DNA of 64,000 nt, from assembly GCA_027482185.1 (NCBI GenBank), contig JAIXWF010000022.1, forward strand, positions 558,001 to 622,000, read 5' to 3'. The stretch comes from Opitutaceae bacterium. Lineage in GTDB: Bacteria > Verrucomicrobiota > Verrucomicrobiia > Opitutales > Opitutaceae. How positions within the stretch are numbered: position 1 is the first letter of the stretch; each line of letters opens with the position of its first letter. This document shows positions 37,430 through 46,523 of this stretch, piece after piece. A model generated the notes under the pieces. The model was not told where the DNA came from. It made no database searches and worked only from the letters and a program-made list of their open reading frames with translations. A program made the translations under genes and the position numbers.

Positions 37430-40400
37430 ATGTCCGCCGACCGCGCCGCCGCCGATCCCGAAAACCCCTGGCTGGGGCTGGCTTCGTTCACCGAGGAGAC
37501 CCGCGCCTACTTCCGCGGCCGCGAGGCCGAGGTCGGGGAACTGGGCCGCCGCGTGCAGCGCAAACTGCTCACGATCCTCTTCGGGCAATCCGGTCTCGGC
37601 AAGACGTCCATCCTCCGCGCCGGCCTCGTGCCCTTGCTGCGGCCGGAGGGCTATTGCCCCGTGTATGTGCGGCTCGACTATGGCCGCGAATCGCCGCCGC
37701 CGTCGGACCAGATCAAGCAGGCGGTGCTGCGCGCCAGCGAGGCGGCCGGGCACTGGACGAAGCCCGGGGCGGCCGCCGCCGGCGAGTCGCTGTGGGAGTT
37801 TCTCCACCACCGCGACGACGTGCTGAAAGACGCGGCCGGACGCACGCTGGTGCCGCTGCTCATCTTCGACCAGTTCGAGGAAATCTTCACGCTCGCCCAG
37901 GGCGACGACCACGGGCGCAGACGCGCGGCGCAGTTCATCGAGGATCTCTCCGACCTCGTCGAGAACCGCCCGCCGCGGGCGCTCGAGGCGCGGCTCGAGG
38001 CGGACGAGGCAGGGCTGGAGCGCTTCGACTTTTCGCGGGCGGACTACCGGATTTTGATTTCGCTGCGCGAAGATTACCTCGCGCACCTCGAGGGGCTGAA
38101 GGCCCAGATGCCCTCGGTCACGCAGAACCGCATGCGGCTGGCTCGGATGACGGGAACGCAGGCGCTGGCGGCCGTGACCGGACCGGGCGGCGATCTGGTG
38201 AACGAGGAAGTCGCCGCGGCCATCGTGAGGTTTGTCGCGGGCGGCGCCGAGCTGGAGCGCGCCGAGGTCGAGCCGTCGCTGCTCAGTCTGGTCTGCCACG
38301 AACTCAATTCCGTGCGCCGGGCCCAGGGGCGGCCCGCCATCTCGGTCGATCTGCTGGCGGGTTCGCGCGATTCCATTCTGGCCGAGTTCTACGAACGCGC
38401 GCTGCAGGACCAGCCGGCGGCGGTGCGGGCGTTTATCGAGGACGAACTGCTGACGGATTCCGGCTACCGCGAAAGCATCGCCGAGGAACGGATCCGCAAG
38501 GGTCTGGCCGCGGCCGGGGCCGGCGCGGATGCGTTGGCGCGGCTGGTCGACCGCCGCTTGCTTCGCATCGAGGAACGGCTCGACGTGCGGCGCGTGGAGT
38601 TCACGCACGATGTGCTTTGCGGCGTGGTGAAGGCCAGCCGCGACCTGCGGCAGGAGCGCGAAGCCAAGGCCGCCGAGGCGCGGCGCCGCGCGGAGACCGA
38701 GAGCCAGTTGGCGCAGGCGCGACGCGACGCGTGGCGGGCCCGGCTGGTGGCCGGAGGCTGCGTGGTGCTCGCCGTCGGCGCGATCGGCGCGGCGTCCTGG
38801 GGCTACGTCAATCTGCGCCGGGCCGAGGCCGCGGAGGATCGGGCAGCGTCCGAACGCGACCGCGTGCAGGTCTCGCGCGGCGAGGCCGAGAAGCTGGTGA
38901 CGTTCCTGCTCGACGACCTGCACCGGCAACTCGAGCCGACGGGCCGCATCGAGATTGTGAGCGGGTTGGCGCGCCGGGCGCTGGCGTATTTCGATGCGTT
39001 GCCCCCGGAATTGCGCGATGCGCGGAGCGACCGTTACCGGGCCGTGGCCCTGAGCCGCCTCGGCCTCGCGCTCTCGCAACAGGGCAAGACCCTCGAGGCC
39101 GAGGAACCTTTGCGCGAGGCGCACGATCTCTTCCAACGGCTCGCGGCCAAGAAGGAAGCCGGCGATGAGGTGATCGTCGATCTTGCCGCGGTGCTCCGCC
39201 AGCAGAGCCGCAACGCGTACCTGCAGAACCGGCCGCAGCTGGCGATCGACCTCGCCCGCCGCGGCTTGGAAATCATTTTGGTGCCGGCGGCGGTGCCGGG
39301 GCCGTCCGCGCCGGTGATGTTCGAGTACGGGCGGACGCAGATGAACCTCAGTTTCGTGCTCATGCGCGATCGCCAGAACGACCCGGCGCTGCAGGCCAAT
39401 CTTCAGGCCGAGGCGGTGTTCAACCGGCTGCTGGCGGATCCGGTGCACCGGCTCCGCGCGGGCATCTATTTCGGCGAAACCAAGGCGTGGAAGGTCGAGC
39501 TGCTGCGCCTGATGGGCCGCGGCCAGGAAGCTTTGGCGGAAAACGAGGCGGCGCTGAAGATCGCCGACGAGATCGTGGCCAAGGAGGCGGGCAACCTCGG
39601 CGCGCTCCGGTCGCGGGCCCTGCTGCGCAGCCGCAAGGCGCAGGCGGCGCTCGATACCTACGACTACCGGACCGCCGAGCAGTTCGGCCGCCTCGTGGTC
39701 GAGGACTGGAACGAATACCTGCGCTTCGATGCCGACAACGACACGGCGCGGAACAACCGGCGTGTGGCGCGTGGCTTTCAATCCGAGGCCCTCTGGCGGC
39801 AGGGCGAAATCGACGCGGCGCTGGTGCTCTCCAAGGAAAACCTCCGCGAGGCGGTGGCGCTGGGCGGATCCCCGAGCACGATCCGCGGCGTGGGCTTCCA
39901 GCTGGCGCGGACGGATTCGATCGAGGCCGACTTGGGCCGGGTGGCGGACATCGAGGCGGCACTCGCCCCCGGAAAACGCATGCGCGATCTGGGCGCGGCG
40001 CAGGTCGATGCCGAGAGCTACTACCGGGCGATGACGCCGGTGTGGAACGACGCGGTCCGGGCCGATCTGCAGTTGCGGGTCGGCCAGACCGAGCAAGCCA
40101 TGGCGGGAGCCCGCGATGCCTACGCGCGGGTGCGGGTGCTGCAGCCGAAGTCCGGCGTGGAGAAATTCAACCAGCGTGCACTGGGGCAAGCGATCCAACG
40201 GGTGCAGCTCGAAGCCTGTCTCAAGCTGGGCCGCTGGGCCGAGGCGGCCGACGCGGCCCGCGAGCTGATCGCCGGCCGGCCGGCACCGGACGACACGTCC
40301 GACAGCGCCCTGGATTGGCTGGCCGAGGATCGAGCCGATGCAGCGGTGGCATTCGCCCGCAACGGCGACCTGGCCGCGGCGCGGGAAACGCTCGCGCTGG

Positions 40401-40636
40401 CGGACGCCTTCAACCGGAAGCGCCGGGCGGCCGGGGCCAAGGACTATCCGACCCGGCAACAGACGGCGAAAATCGCACTGGGCTCCGGTTTGCTCGCGGC
40501 CGATCCGGCGGAAAAGCGCGCGCGTTTCCGCGCCGGTCTGGCGGAGATCGCCGCGATGCCGCCGCAGCCGCAGCAGATGCGCTCGGTGCGCGAGCTCAAG
40601 GCGGTGCTCGAAAGCGAACTGGCCCGCGTGCCCTGA
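37430..40636 (+). CDS. nSTAND1-type NTPase with membrane segment and TPR-like C-terminal half
   Basis: The protein (1068 aa) opens with NPWLGLASFTEETRAYFRGR (12-31), the entry motif of nSTAND1 NTPases, then Walker A GQSGLGKTS (52-60) and Walker B LLIFDQFEE (143-151). A winged-helix-like region follows to about 430. A likely membrane helix spans about 437-460, preceded by a charged coiled coil. The remaining ~600 residues are helical repeats resembling TPR, probably a sensing surface. STAND proteins oligomerise when they bind a trigger. Position right after SIR2-TIR suggests sensor and effector partners. A housekeeping signalling role is the alternative. Confidence 0.82.
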   Translation: MSADRAAADPENPWLGLASFTEETRAYFRGREAEVGELGRRVQRKLLTILFGQSGLGKTSILRAGLVPLLRPEGYCPVYVRLDYGRESPPPSDQIKQAVLRASEAAGHWTKPGAAAAGESLWEFLHHRDDVLKDAAGRTLVPLLIFDQFEEIFTLAQGDDHGRRRAAQFIEDLSDLVENRPPRALEARLEADEAGLERFDFSRADYRILISLREDYLAHLEGLKAQMPSVTQNRMRLARMTGTQALAAVTGPGGDLVNEEVAAAIVRFVAGGAELERAEVEPSLLSLVCHELNSVRRAQGRPAISVDLLAGSRDSILAEFYERALQDQPAAVRAFIEDELLTDSGYRESIAEERIRKGLAAAGAGADALARLVDRRLLRIEERLDVRRVEFTHDVLCGVVKASRDLRQEREAKAAEARRRAETESQLAQARRDAWRARLVAGGCVVLAVGAIGAASWGYVNLRRAEAAEDRAASERDRVQVSRGEAEKLVTFLLDDLHRQLEPTGRIEIVSGLARRALAYFDALPPELRDARSDRYRAVALSRLGLALSQQGKTLEAEEPLREAHDLFQRLAAKKEAGDEVIVDLAAVLRQQSRNAYLQNRPQLAIDLARRGLEIILVPAAVPGPSAPVMFEYGRTQMNLSFVLMRDRQNDPALQANLQAEAVFNRLLADPVHRLRAGIYFGETKAWKVELLRLMGRGQEALAENEAALKIADEIVAKEAGNLGALRSRALLRSRKAQAALDTYDYRTAEQFGRLVVEDWNEYLRFDADNDTARNNRRVARGFQSEALWRQGEIDAALVLSKENLREAVALGGSPSTIRGVGFQLARTDSIEADLGRVADIEAALAPGKRMRDLGAAQVDAESYYRAMTPVWNDAVRADLQLRVGQTEQAMAGARDAYARVRVLQPKSGVEKFNQRALGQAIQRVQLEACLKLGRWAEAADAARELIAGRPAPDDTSDSALDWLAEDRADAAVAFARNGDLAAARETLALADAFNRKRRAAGAKDYPTRQQTAKIALGSGLLAADPAEKRARFRAGLAEIAAMPPQPQQMRSVRELKAVLESELARVP

Positions 40637-40669
40637 GCTTCGTTCGCGGGCGGTGCCGGTTTTCCAATC

Positions 40670-43147
40670 ATGTTCCGCTCCCTCCTGATTTGCCTGTCAG
40701 CCGCTTGGCTTGCGGCGGCTGCGGTCGCCGCCGAAAAATCCGAGCCGTCCACCGGTCCCGCGACGATCGCCGGAAAAACCAAGGCGATGCGGGCGCTCCC
40801 CGGATTTCTGCCTTTGTATTGGGACGAACGCAAAGGGGAGTGCTGGCTCGAAATCCCGCACCTCGAACAGGAGTTCATTTACTTCACGTCGCTGCCGGCC
40901 GGCGTCGGTTCCAACGACATCGGCCTCGACCGCGGCCAGCTCGGCCGGGAGCGGATCGTGCGCTTTTCCCGCAGCGGCAACAAGGTGCTGCTCGTGCAGC
41001 CGAACCAGGCTTTCCGGGCGACCACCGCGGACGAACGCGAACGCCGCGCGGTGGAGGATTCGTTCGCGGTGTCGGTGCTCGCCGGTTTCACGGTCGAGGC
41101 CGAGGAAGCGGGCCGCGTGCTGGTCAACGCGACGGAGTTCTTCCTCCGCGACGCGCATGACGTGGCCGGCACGTTGAAACGGACGAAGCAGGGGACGTTT
41201 GCCCTCGATCCGAAGCGCAGCGCGTTCTTCCTGCCGCGGACAAAAAACTTTCCCCGCAACACCGAGGTGGAGGTGACGCTGACCTTCGCCGGCAGCGAGC
41301 CGGGCGAGTTCGTGCGGGACGTCGTGCCGGATCCGCGCGCGGTGACGGTGCGGACGCGGCATTCGTTCGTGCAATTGCCGGAGCCGGGCTATGTGCCGCG
41401 GGCCTTTGATCCGCGGGCCGGCATGCTGCCGTTGCTCTACGCGGATTACGCGGTGCCGATCGCCGAGCCGATCGTGCGGCGGTTGGCGATCCGGCATCGG
41501 TTGGAAAAGAAGGATCCGGCGGCGGCGCGCAGCGAGGCGGTGCGGCCCATCGTGTTCTATCTCGATCCGGGCACGCCGGAGCCGATCCGCGGTGCGCTCC
41601 TCGACGGCGCGCGCTGGTGGGCGGAGGCCTTCGAGGCGGCGGGCTTCGTCAACGCCTACCGCGTCGAAATGCTGCCGCCGGACGCCGACATGCAGGACGT
41701 CCGCTACAACACGATCCAGTGGGTCCATCGCGCGACGCGCGGTTGGTCCTACGGCGCGAGCGTCACCGACCCGCGCACCGGCGAAATCATCAAGGGCCAC
41801 GTGACGCTCGGCTCGCTGCGGGTCCGCCAGGACTTCCTGATCGCGGAGGGATTGCTGGCGCCGTACGAGACGGGCAAGCCGGCTTCGCCGGAGATGCAGC
41901 GCATGGCGTTGGCGCGGCTCCGCCAATTGTCCGCCCATGAGGTCGGGCACACCCTCGGCCTGGCGCACAACTTTCTCGCGAGTCCGTCCGACCGCGCCTC
42001 GGTGATGGACTACCCGCATCCGCGCGCGCGGCTGCAGTCCGACGGCACCCTGAGTCTCGCGGATGCGTATGCGACCGGGATCGGCGAATGGGACAAGGTG
42101 GCGATCGCGGCGATGTACACGCCGTTCGCCCCCGGCACGGACGAAGTCGCGGCCGTCGGGCGGATTTTGGCCGCGGCGCGGCAGCGGGGATTGCACTACC
42201 TGACGGACCAGGACGCGCGGCCCGCGGGCGGCGCGCATCCGCGGACCCATCTGTGGGACGACGGTACCAACGCCGTCGACGAACTGCAGCGAATCCTCGC
42301 GGTGCGTGCCGCGGCGCTGGCCCGTTTCGGGGAAAACGTCGTCCCGCCGGGCCGGCCGCTCGCGCAGCTGGAGGAGGCGCTCGTGCCGGTGTATCTGGCG
42401 CACCGTTACCAACTCGAGGCGGCGGTGAAGTCCGTGGCCGGTCTGGACTACACGTATGCCCTGCGCGGCGACGGCCAGATCCCGGCGGCGCCGGTGCCGC
42501 CGGCGGAGCAACGGCGGGCGCTGGACGCGGTGCTCGGGACCGTGGCGCCGGAGCGGCTGCAGGTGCCGCCGGCCGTGCTGCGCCTGCTGCCCCCGCGGCC
42601 GCACGGTTTCGAACCGACGCGCGAGCTCTTCGCGCGGCGCACGGGCTTGGTGTTCGACGCGTTCGCGCCGGCGGAGGCGGCGGCGACCCTGGCGTTTTCC
42701 CTGCTGCTGCATCCGCAGCGGGCCAACCGGCTGGTGCAGCAACATGCCCTCGATGCGGCCCAGCCCGGGCTTGCCGAGGTCCTCGGGCGCGTGGTGGAAG
42801 CCACCTGGGCCCAGCCGGCGGGAACCGACTATGCGGGCGAAATCCGCCGCACGGTCGACATGGCCGCGCTGGCGCAGCTGTTCCGGCTCGGCGCGTCGCC
42901 CGCGGCCGGTCCGCAGGTGCAGTCCGTCGTGGGCCGCACGCTGTCTGCTTTGGCGGATACGCTGCGGGCGCCGGCGCCCGCGTTGCCCGAAGCGCAACAG
43001 GCGCACCGGGCGCAGGCACTGCGATGGATCGGGCGGTACTTCGACGAGCCCGCCGAGTTTGCCCCGCCGCCTGCGCCGGAGGTGCCGCCGGGCCAACCGA
43101 TCGGCGCCGCGTTGCAGTGCGAGAGCGAGCCGGCAACGCTGCGTTAG
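40670..43147 (+). CDS. Exported zinc metalloprotease, metzincin type (DUF5117/DUF4953-like)
   Basis: A signal peptide (1-21) precedes a long N-terminal region (FLPLYWDERKGECWLEI) and a catalytic domain with HEVGHTLGLAH (423-433), the extended metzincin zinc motif, and a Met-turn candidate SVMDYPHP (about 443-450). The 825-aa layout fits the family of large zinc-dependent metalloproteases common in Bacteroidetes and Verrucomicrobia. It starts 33 nt after the nSTAND1 gene but is unlikely to belong to that system. Substrate unknown. Confidence 0.88.
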   Translation: MFRSLLICLSAAWLAAAAVAAEKSEPSTGPATIAGKTKAMRALPGFLPLYWDERKGECWLEIPHLEQEFIYFTSLPAGVGSNDIGLDRGQLGRERIVRFSRSGNKVLLVQPNQAFRATTADERERRAVEDSFAVSVLAGFTVEAEEAGRVLVNATEFFLRDAHDVAGTLKRTKQGTFALDPKRSAFFLPRTKNFPRNTEVEVTLTFAGSEPGEFVRDVVPDPRAVTVRTRHSFVQLPEPGYVPRAFDPRAGMLPLLYADYAVPIAEPIVRRLAIRHRLEKKDPAAARSEAVRPIVFYLDPGTPEPIRGALLDGARWWAEAFEAAGFVNAYRVEMLPPDADMQDVRYNTIQWVHRATRGWSYGASVTDPRTGEIIKGHVTLGSLRVRQDFLIAEGLLAPYETGKPASPEMQRMALARLRQLSAHEVGHTLGLAHNFLASPSDRASVMDYPHPRARLQSDGTLSLADAYATGIGEWDKVAIAAMYTPFAPGTDEVAAVGRILAAARQRGLHYLTDQDARPAGGAHPRTHLWDDGTNAVDELQRILAVRAAALARFGENVVPPGRPLAQLEEALVPVYLAHRYQLEAAVKSVAGLDYTYALRGDGQIPAAPVPPAEQRRALDAVLGTVAPERLQVPPAVLRLLPPRPHGFEPTRELFARRTGLVFDAFAPAEAAATLAFSLLLHPQRANRLVQQHALDAAQPGLAEVLGRVVEATWAQPAGTDYAGEIRRTVDMAALAQLFRLGASPAAGPQVQSVVGRTLSALADTLRAPAPALPEAQQAHRAQALRWIGRYFDEPAEFAPPPAPEVPPGQPIGAALQCESEPATLR

Positions 43148-43182
43148 CCGGCGAGGCGGGCTGCCTCAGCCGGGATCAGGCA

Positions 43183-43304
43183 GTCGAGAGCTGAAAGTTG
43201 CGGATCGAGAGATCGATCGAGGCCCGGAAAACGGTGCCGCCGCACGCAACCCGAGGAACCCGGCGGCTCTGCGCCCAACGCCCAACCGAGCGTTCTCAAC
43301 TGCA
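43183..43304. repeat. Degenerate heptamer inverted repeat (TTGAGAG-like)
   Basis: GCAGTCGAGAGC (43180-43191) and GCGTTCTCAACTGC (43290-43303) can pair with two changes, and GCTGAAAGTTG follows the left arm. It looks like an eroded copy of the elements at 23222 and 3373. No gene lies in this 167-nt spacer. Confidence 0.45.
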
Positions 43305-43314
43305 TGCTTGCGCC

Positions 43315-43632
43315 TCAGGGCCGCAACGGCGGCTTGGCGGGCAAGGGCACGCTGGGGAAGAACGGCGACAGCCAGTCGACGAACGGCTTCAGGAAGGCCG
43401 GCTCGGTGCGCGTCTGCGTCCAGTGCATGAGCAGAATGACGAGAATCAGCAGCAGGACGAAGACGACGAGCGCCGGGCTGATGCTGCGGAGAAATTTGTA
43501 GAAGCTGATCGTCATCAGCACCGCGAAGAACGCGCAGACGATCGTGAGGAAATGATGCTCCGCGAACAGCAGCTTGAGCTGTTTCCAGAGCGGCGCGAAG
43601 GCCTTTTCCAGCGGAGCGAAATCGAGGTTCAT
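43315..43632 (-). CDS. Small hypothetical membrane protein (105 aa)
   Basis: From ATG 43632: a short polar N-terminus, two adjacent likely membrane helices (about 28-45 and 52-70) and a C-terminal amphipathic segment with PFVDWLSPFFP, ending in a Pro-rich tail. No family recognised. It lies 111 nt downstream of the M16 operon on the same strand and could be cotranscribed. Confidence 0.6.
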   Translation of the reverse strand: MNLDFAPLEKAFAPLWKQLKLLFAEHHFLTIVCAFFAVLMTISFYKFLRSISPALVVFVLLLILVILLMHWTQTRTEPAFLKPFVDWLSPFFPSVPLPAKPPLRP

Positions 43633-43743
43633 CGGACGGCGACGAGGTTGTGGCGCTGCCGGTCCGAGGGTCAAAGACCAACCCGCCGGCCAGTCCACGT
43701 GAGAATCGCTGGCGAGTGGGGCCGCCCCGGGGCGGCCGCCGTT

Positions 43744-46497
43744 TTACTTTTTTGTATCGGGCAGGCTGCCGGCCAGGACCGTGACCATCCGGTCCGGATC
43801 GAGGTATTTCCGGATCGCGGCGTTCACCTCGTCGAGCGTAAGGGCCTCGACGCGTTCCGGGTAATCGTCGAGCCATTCGGGGCCGTAGCCCCGGGCCGCG
43901 GCCCAGAGGAGGGTTTTGGCGAGCACCGTGGTGCTACCGAGGCTAACCCTTGCGGAGCCGCCCAAGGTGAGCTTGAACGCGGCGAGTTCGGCGGCGCCGA
44001 TGCCTTCGGTGCGGAAACGCCGGAGTTCGCGCCGGCTGGATTCCAGCCCCTGTCCCAGCAGTTCGGGAGCGAATGTCGCTCGCACCTGCCAGGATCCGTC
44101 GCCGAAAGCGTCGCCGGCCAGCTTCGCGGTGATGCTGTAGGTCAGGCCCTCGCGGTTGCGCACGATGTCGTTCAGCCGGGCCGAGAAAAAATCGCTTCCG
44201 AGAACGGCGGTGGCGAAACGGAGCGCTTGGTATTCGGGATCGCGATACCGCAGGAAGGAGGGTTGGCCGATGAGCACGGAAACACTGGTCTTGCCCGGCA
44301 TGTCGATGCGTTCGGTGCGGGCGGCGGCCAGCGCCGGGGCGGGGCGGGCGGCCGGGAACGGTCGGCCGCCGGCCCAGCCGCCGAAAGCCTCGCGGATCGC
44401 GCTTTCCGCCGCGGCCGCGTCGATATCGCCGACGAGCACGAGTCGGCCCCCGGCCGGCCCGTAGTGGGCGGCGTGGAAGGCGCGCACTTCGGCGAGCGTC
44501 GCGCTTTCGATCGCGGCGAGATAGGCGTCCTCGCCGGTCGGCCGGTTCGGGTGGCCAGGCGGAAATACCGCGCGTTCGAAGGCGCGTAGCGCGCGGGCAT
44601 CCGGATCCTCCAGGGTGCGCCGGAATTCGCCGGCCCGCTGCTGTTTCAGCTTGGCGAACTCCGCGGGATCGAAGCGCGGGGTCCGAAGCTGTTCCCCGAG
44701 CAGCGCCAGCACGAGGGGCAGATCCCGGCGGAGGCATTGCGCCGAGAAGTCCAGCGTATGCGAGCCGGCCTGAAACTGGAGCGTAGCGCCCGCCCGCTCG
44801 AGCAGTTCGGAGATCGCGAATTTGTCGCGCCGGACGGTGCCTAGGTCGAGCAGGCCGGCGGCGAGATCGGCGACGGCGGGGTTGTCCGGCGGATTGAAGA
44901 TGCCGCCGGCCGCCAGCGAGCCCTGGATCGTGACGACATCCCGGATCGAAGTGCGGAGCAGCTGGACATCTAGCCCGGCTATCTCCCGACGTTTGACCCT
45001 CGGCCCGATTTTTGCGGCCGTGCCGGCGCCGCCGGCGGGCACACCTTCGGCTGCGGCGACGGGTCCGGGGACCGGTACGGCGGGATCGCGATCGTTCAGC
45101 GGCCGCCCGGCCGGGCCGTCGGCGGAAACCGGCGCCGCGGCGGCGCCGGGCGTGTCGCTCCGCGGCACGAACCAGCCGGTCGTACTGGCATCGGCGACGA
45201 GGTAGGATTGGGCAACCCGCCGCACATCGTCGGCCGTCACTGCCTTCAGGCGCTCGGGGCGCGTATGGTATAGGGTCCAGTCGCCGGCGACAATCATGTC
45301 GTTGAGCAGGCTGGCTTGGGCAAACGATCCGTCCCGCTGGAAGGCGATTTGGGTCAGGATCTTGTTCACCGCACGTTCGGTTTCCGCGGGGGTGACTCCT
45401 TCGCCCCGGATCTTTTCCAGTGCGGCGAGCAGCGCCTGTTCCGCCTGCGCGTGGCCGGTGCCTGGTGCGAGGGACGCGAGGATGAAGAAGAGAAAATCGT
45501 CCTGGGAGAACTCCTTCCAGGCGTAGACGTCGGTAGCGAGGTTGGTGTCGATGAGGCCGCGGTAGAGCCGGCTCGTTTTGCCCTCGCTCAGCACGGCGGC
45601 CAGCGCCTCGAGCGGTGCGTGGTCGGTATGGCGGGCATGCGGGACCTTGAAGGCGAGCTGGACGATGCCGACCTCGCCGGGACGGCGAACGACGACGCGG
45701 CGCGGGCCGGTTTGCGCGGGCTCCTTCGTGTAGACCGTCGGGATCGGTTTCGTTGCCCGCGGGATAGGCCCGAAGTGTCGCGCCAGCAGGTCGAGGACTC
45801 GGGCGGACGGGAAATCTCCGACCACGGTGACGACGGCATTGTCCGGCCGGTAGTGGGCATCGTAGAATTCCCGGAGCTTTTCGATCGGCATGTTTTCGAT
45901 GTCTGAACGCCAGCCGATGATCGGATGGCGGTACGGATGCGCGATGAACGCAGCGGCCGTGACTTCCTTTTCCAGCGCTTTCAGCGGGTTGTTTTCACCG
46001 CGTTCGAATTCGTTCCGGACCACGGTCATCTCCGGGCGCCGGTCCTCCTCCCGCAGCAGCGCGCCGCGCATCCGGTCGGCTTCGAGTTCGATGGCGAGCG
46101 CCAGCTGGTTGGCCGGCAGAGTCGCGTAATAGTTGGTCGCGTCCCGGCGGGCCGTGGCGTTGATGTAATCGGCGCCGATCGAGTTCATCACGGTGTCAAA
46201 GCCCTTGCCGATGCCGGGATGGAAGTTTTTCGACCCCTTGAACATCAGGTGCTCGAGCAGGTGCGCGGCTCCCGTGGTGCCGGTGACTTCGTGGCGCGAG
46301 CCGACGCGGTACGTGACCATGAGGGTGGCGACCGGCGCGGAGTGATCCTCCAGCAGCAGAACGGTCAGGCCGTTGGCGGGGAGGCGGTACTCCGTGATGT
46401 CGCCGACGGTCCGGACGAGTTTGAAGTCGGCGGCGGCGGGTTGGGCGAACGCGAGCGTCGCGCCGGCAAGAGCGGCGACCAGGCAGACGAGTTTCAT
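43744..46497 (-). CDS. M16-family zinc peptidase (two-domain, processing-peptidase type)
   Basis: A signal peptide (1-23) and two tandem M16 units. The first has the inverted zinc motif HLLEH (79-83) with the third ligand in ELEADRM about 76 residues on, and the second half is a non-catalytic copy, as in PqqL-like and processing-peptidase relatives. The total of 917 aa fits. Expected in the periplasm. It follows the other M16 gene by 26 nt; paired M16 genes often form heterodimers, but here each has its own zinc site. Confidence 0.92.
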   Translation of the reverse strand: MKLVCLVAALAGATLAFAQPAAADFKLVRTVGDITEYRLPANGLTVLLLEDHSAPVATLMVTYRVGSRHEVTGTTGAAHLLEHLMFKGSKNFHPGIGKGFDTVMNSIGADYINATARRDATNYYATLPANQLALAIELEADRMRGALLREEDRRPEMTVVRNEFERGENNPLKALEKEVTAAAFIAHPYRHPIIGWRSDIENMPIEKLREFYDAHYRPDNAVVTVVGDFPSARVLDLLARHFGPIPRATKPIPTVYTKEPAQTGPRRVVVRRPGEVGIVQLAFKVPHARHTDHAPLEALAAVLSEGKTSRLYRGLIDTNLATDVYAWKEFSQDDFLFFILASLAPGTGHAQAEQALLAALEKIRGEGVTPAETERAVNKILTQIAFQRDGSFAQASLLNDMIVAGDWTLYHTRPERLKAVTADDVRRVAQSYLVADASTTGWFVPRSDTPGAAAAPVSADGPAGRPLNDRDPAVPVPGPVAAAEGVPAGGAGTAAKIGPRVKRREIAGLDVQLLRTSIRDVVTIQGSLAAGGIFNPPDNPAVADLAAGLLDLGTVRRDKFAISELLERAGATLQFQAGSHTLDFSAQCLRRDLPLVLALLGEQLRTPRFDPAEFAKLKQQRAGEFRRTLEDPDARALRAFERAVFPPGHPNRPTGEDAYLAAIESATLAEVRAFHAAHYGPAGGRLVLVGDIDAAAAESAIREAFGGWAGGRPFPAARPAPALAAARTERIDMPGKTSVSVLIGQPSFLRYRDPEYQALRFATAVLGSDFFSARLNDIVRNREGLTYSITAKLAGDAFGDGSWQVRATFAPELLGQGLESSRRELRRFRTEGIGAAELAAFKLTLGGSARVSLGSTTVLAKTLLWAAARGYGPEWLDDYPERVEALTLDEVNAAIRKYLDPDRMVTVLAGSLPDTKK

Positions 46498-46523
46498 GGG
46501 CTTCCGGGAATGCGTAGCGCGGC

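Noticed and set aside
33746-40636. Mobile element or prophage carrying the accessory island
   Set aside because: No integrase, transposase, attachment repeat or tRNA is visible; only the pRiA4b ORF-3-like gene hints at transfer.
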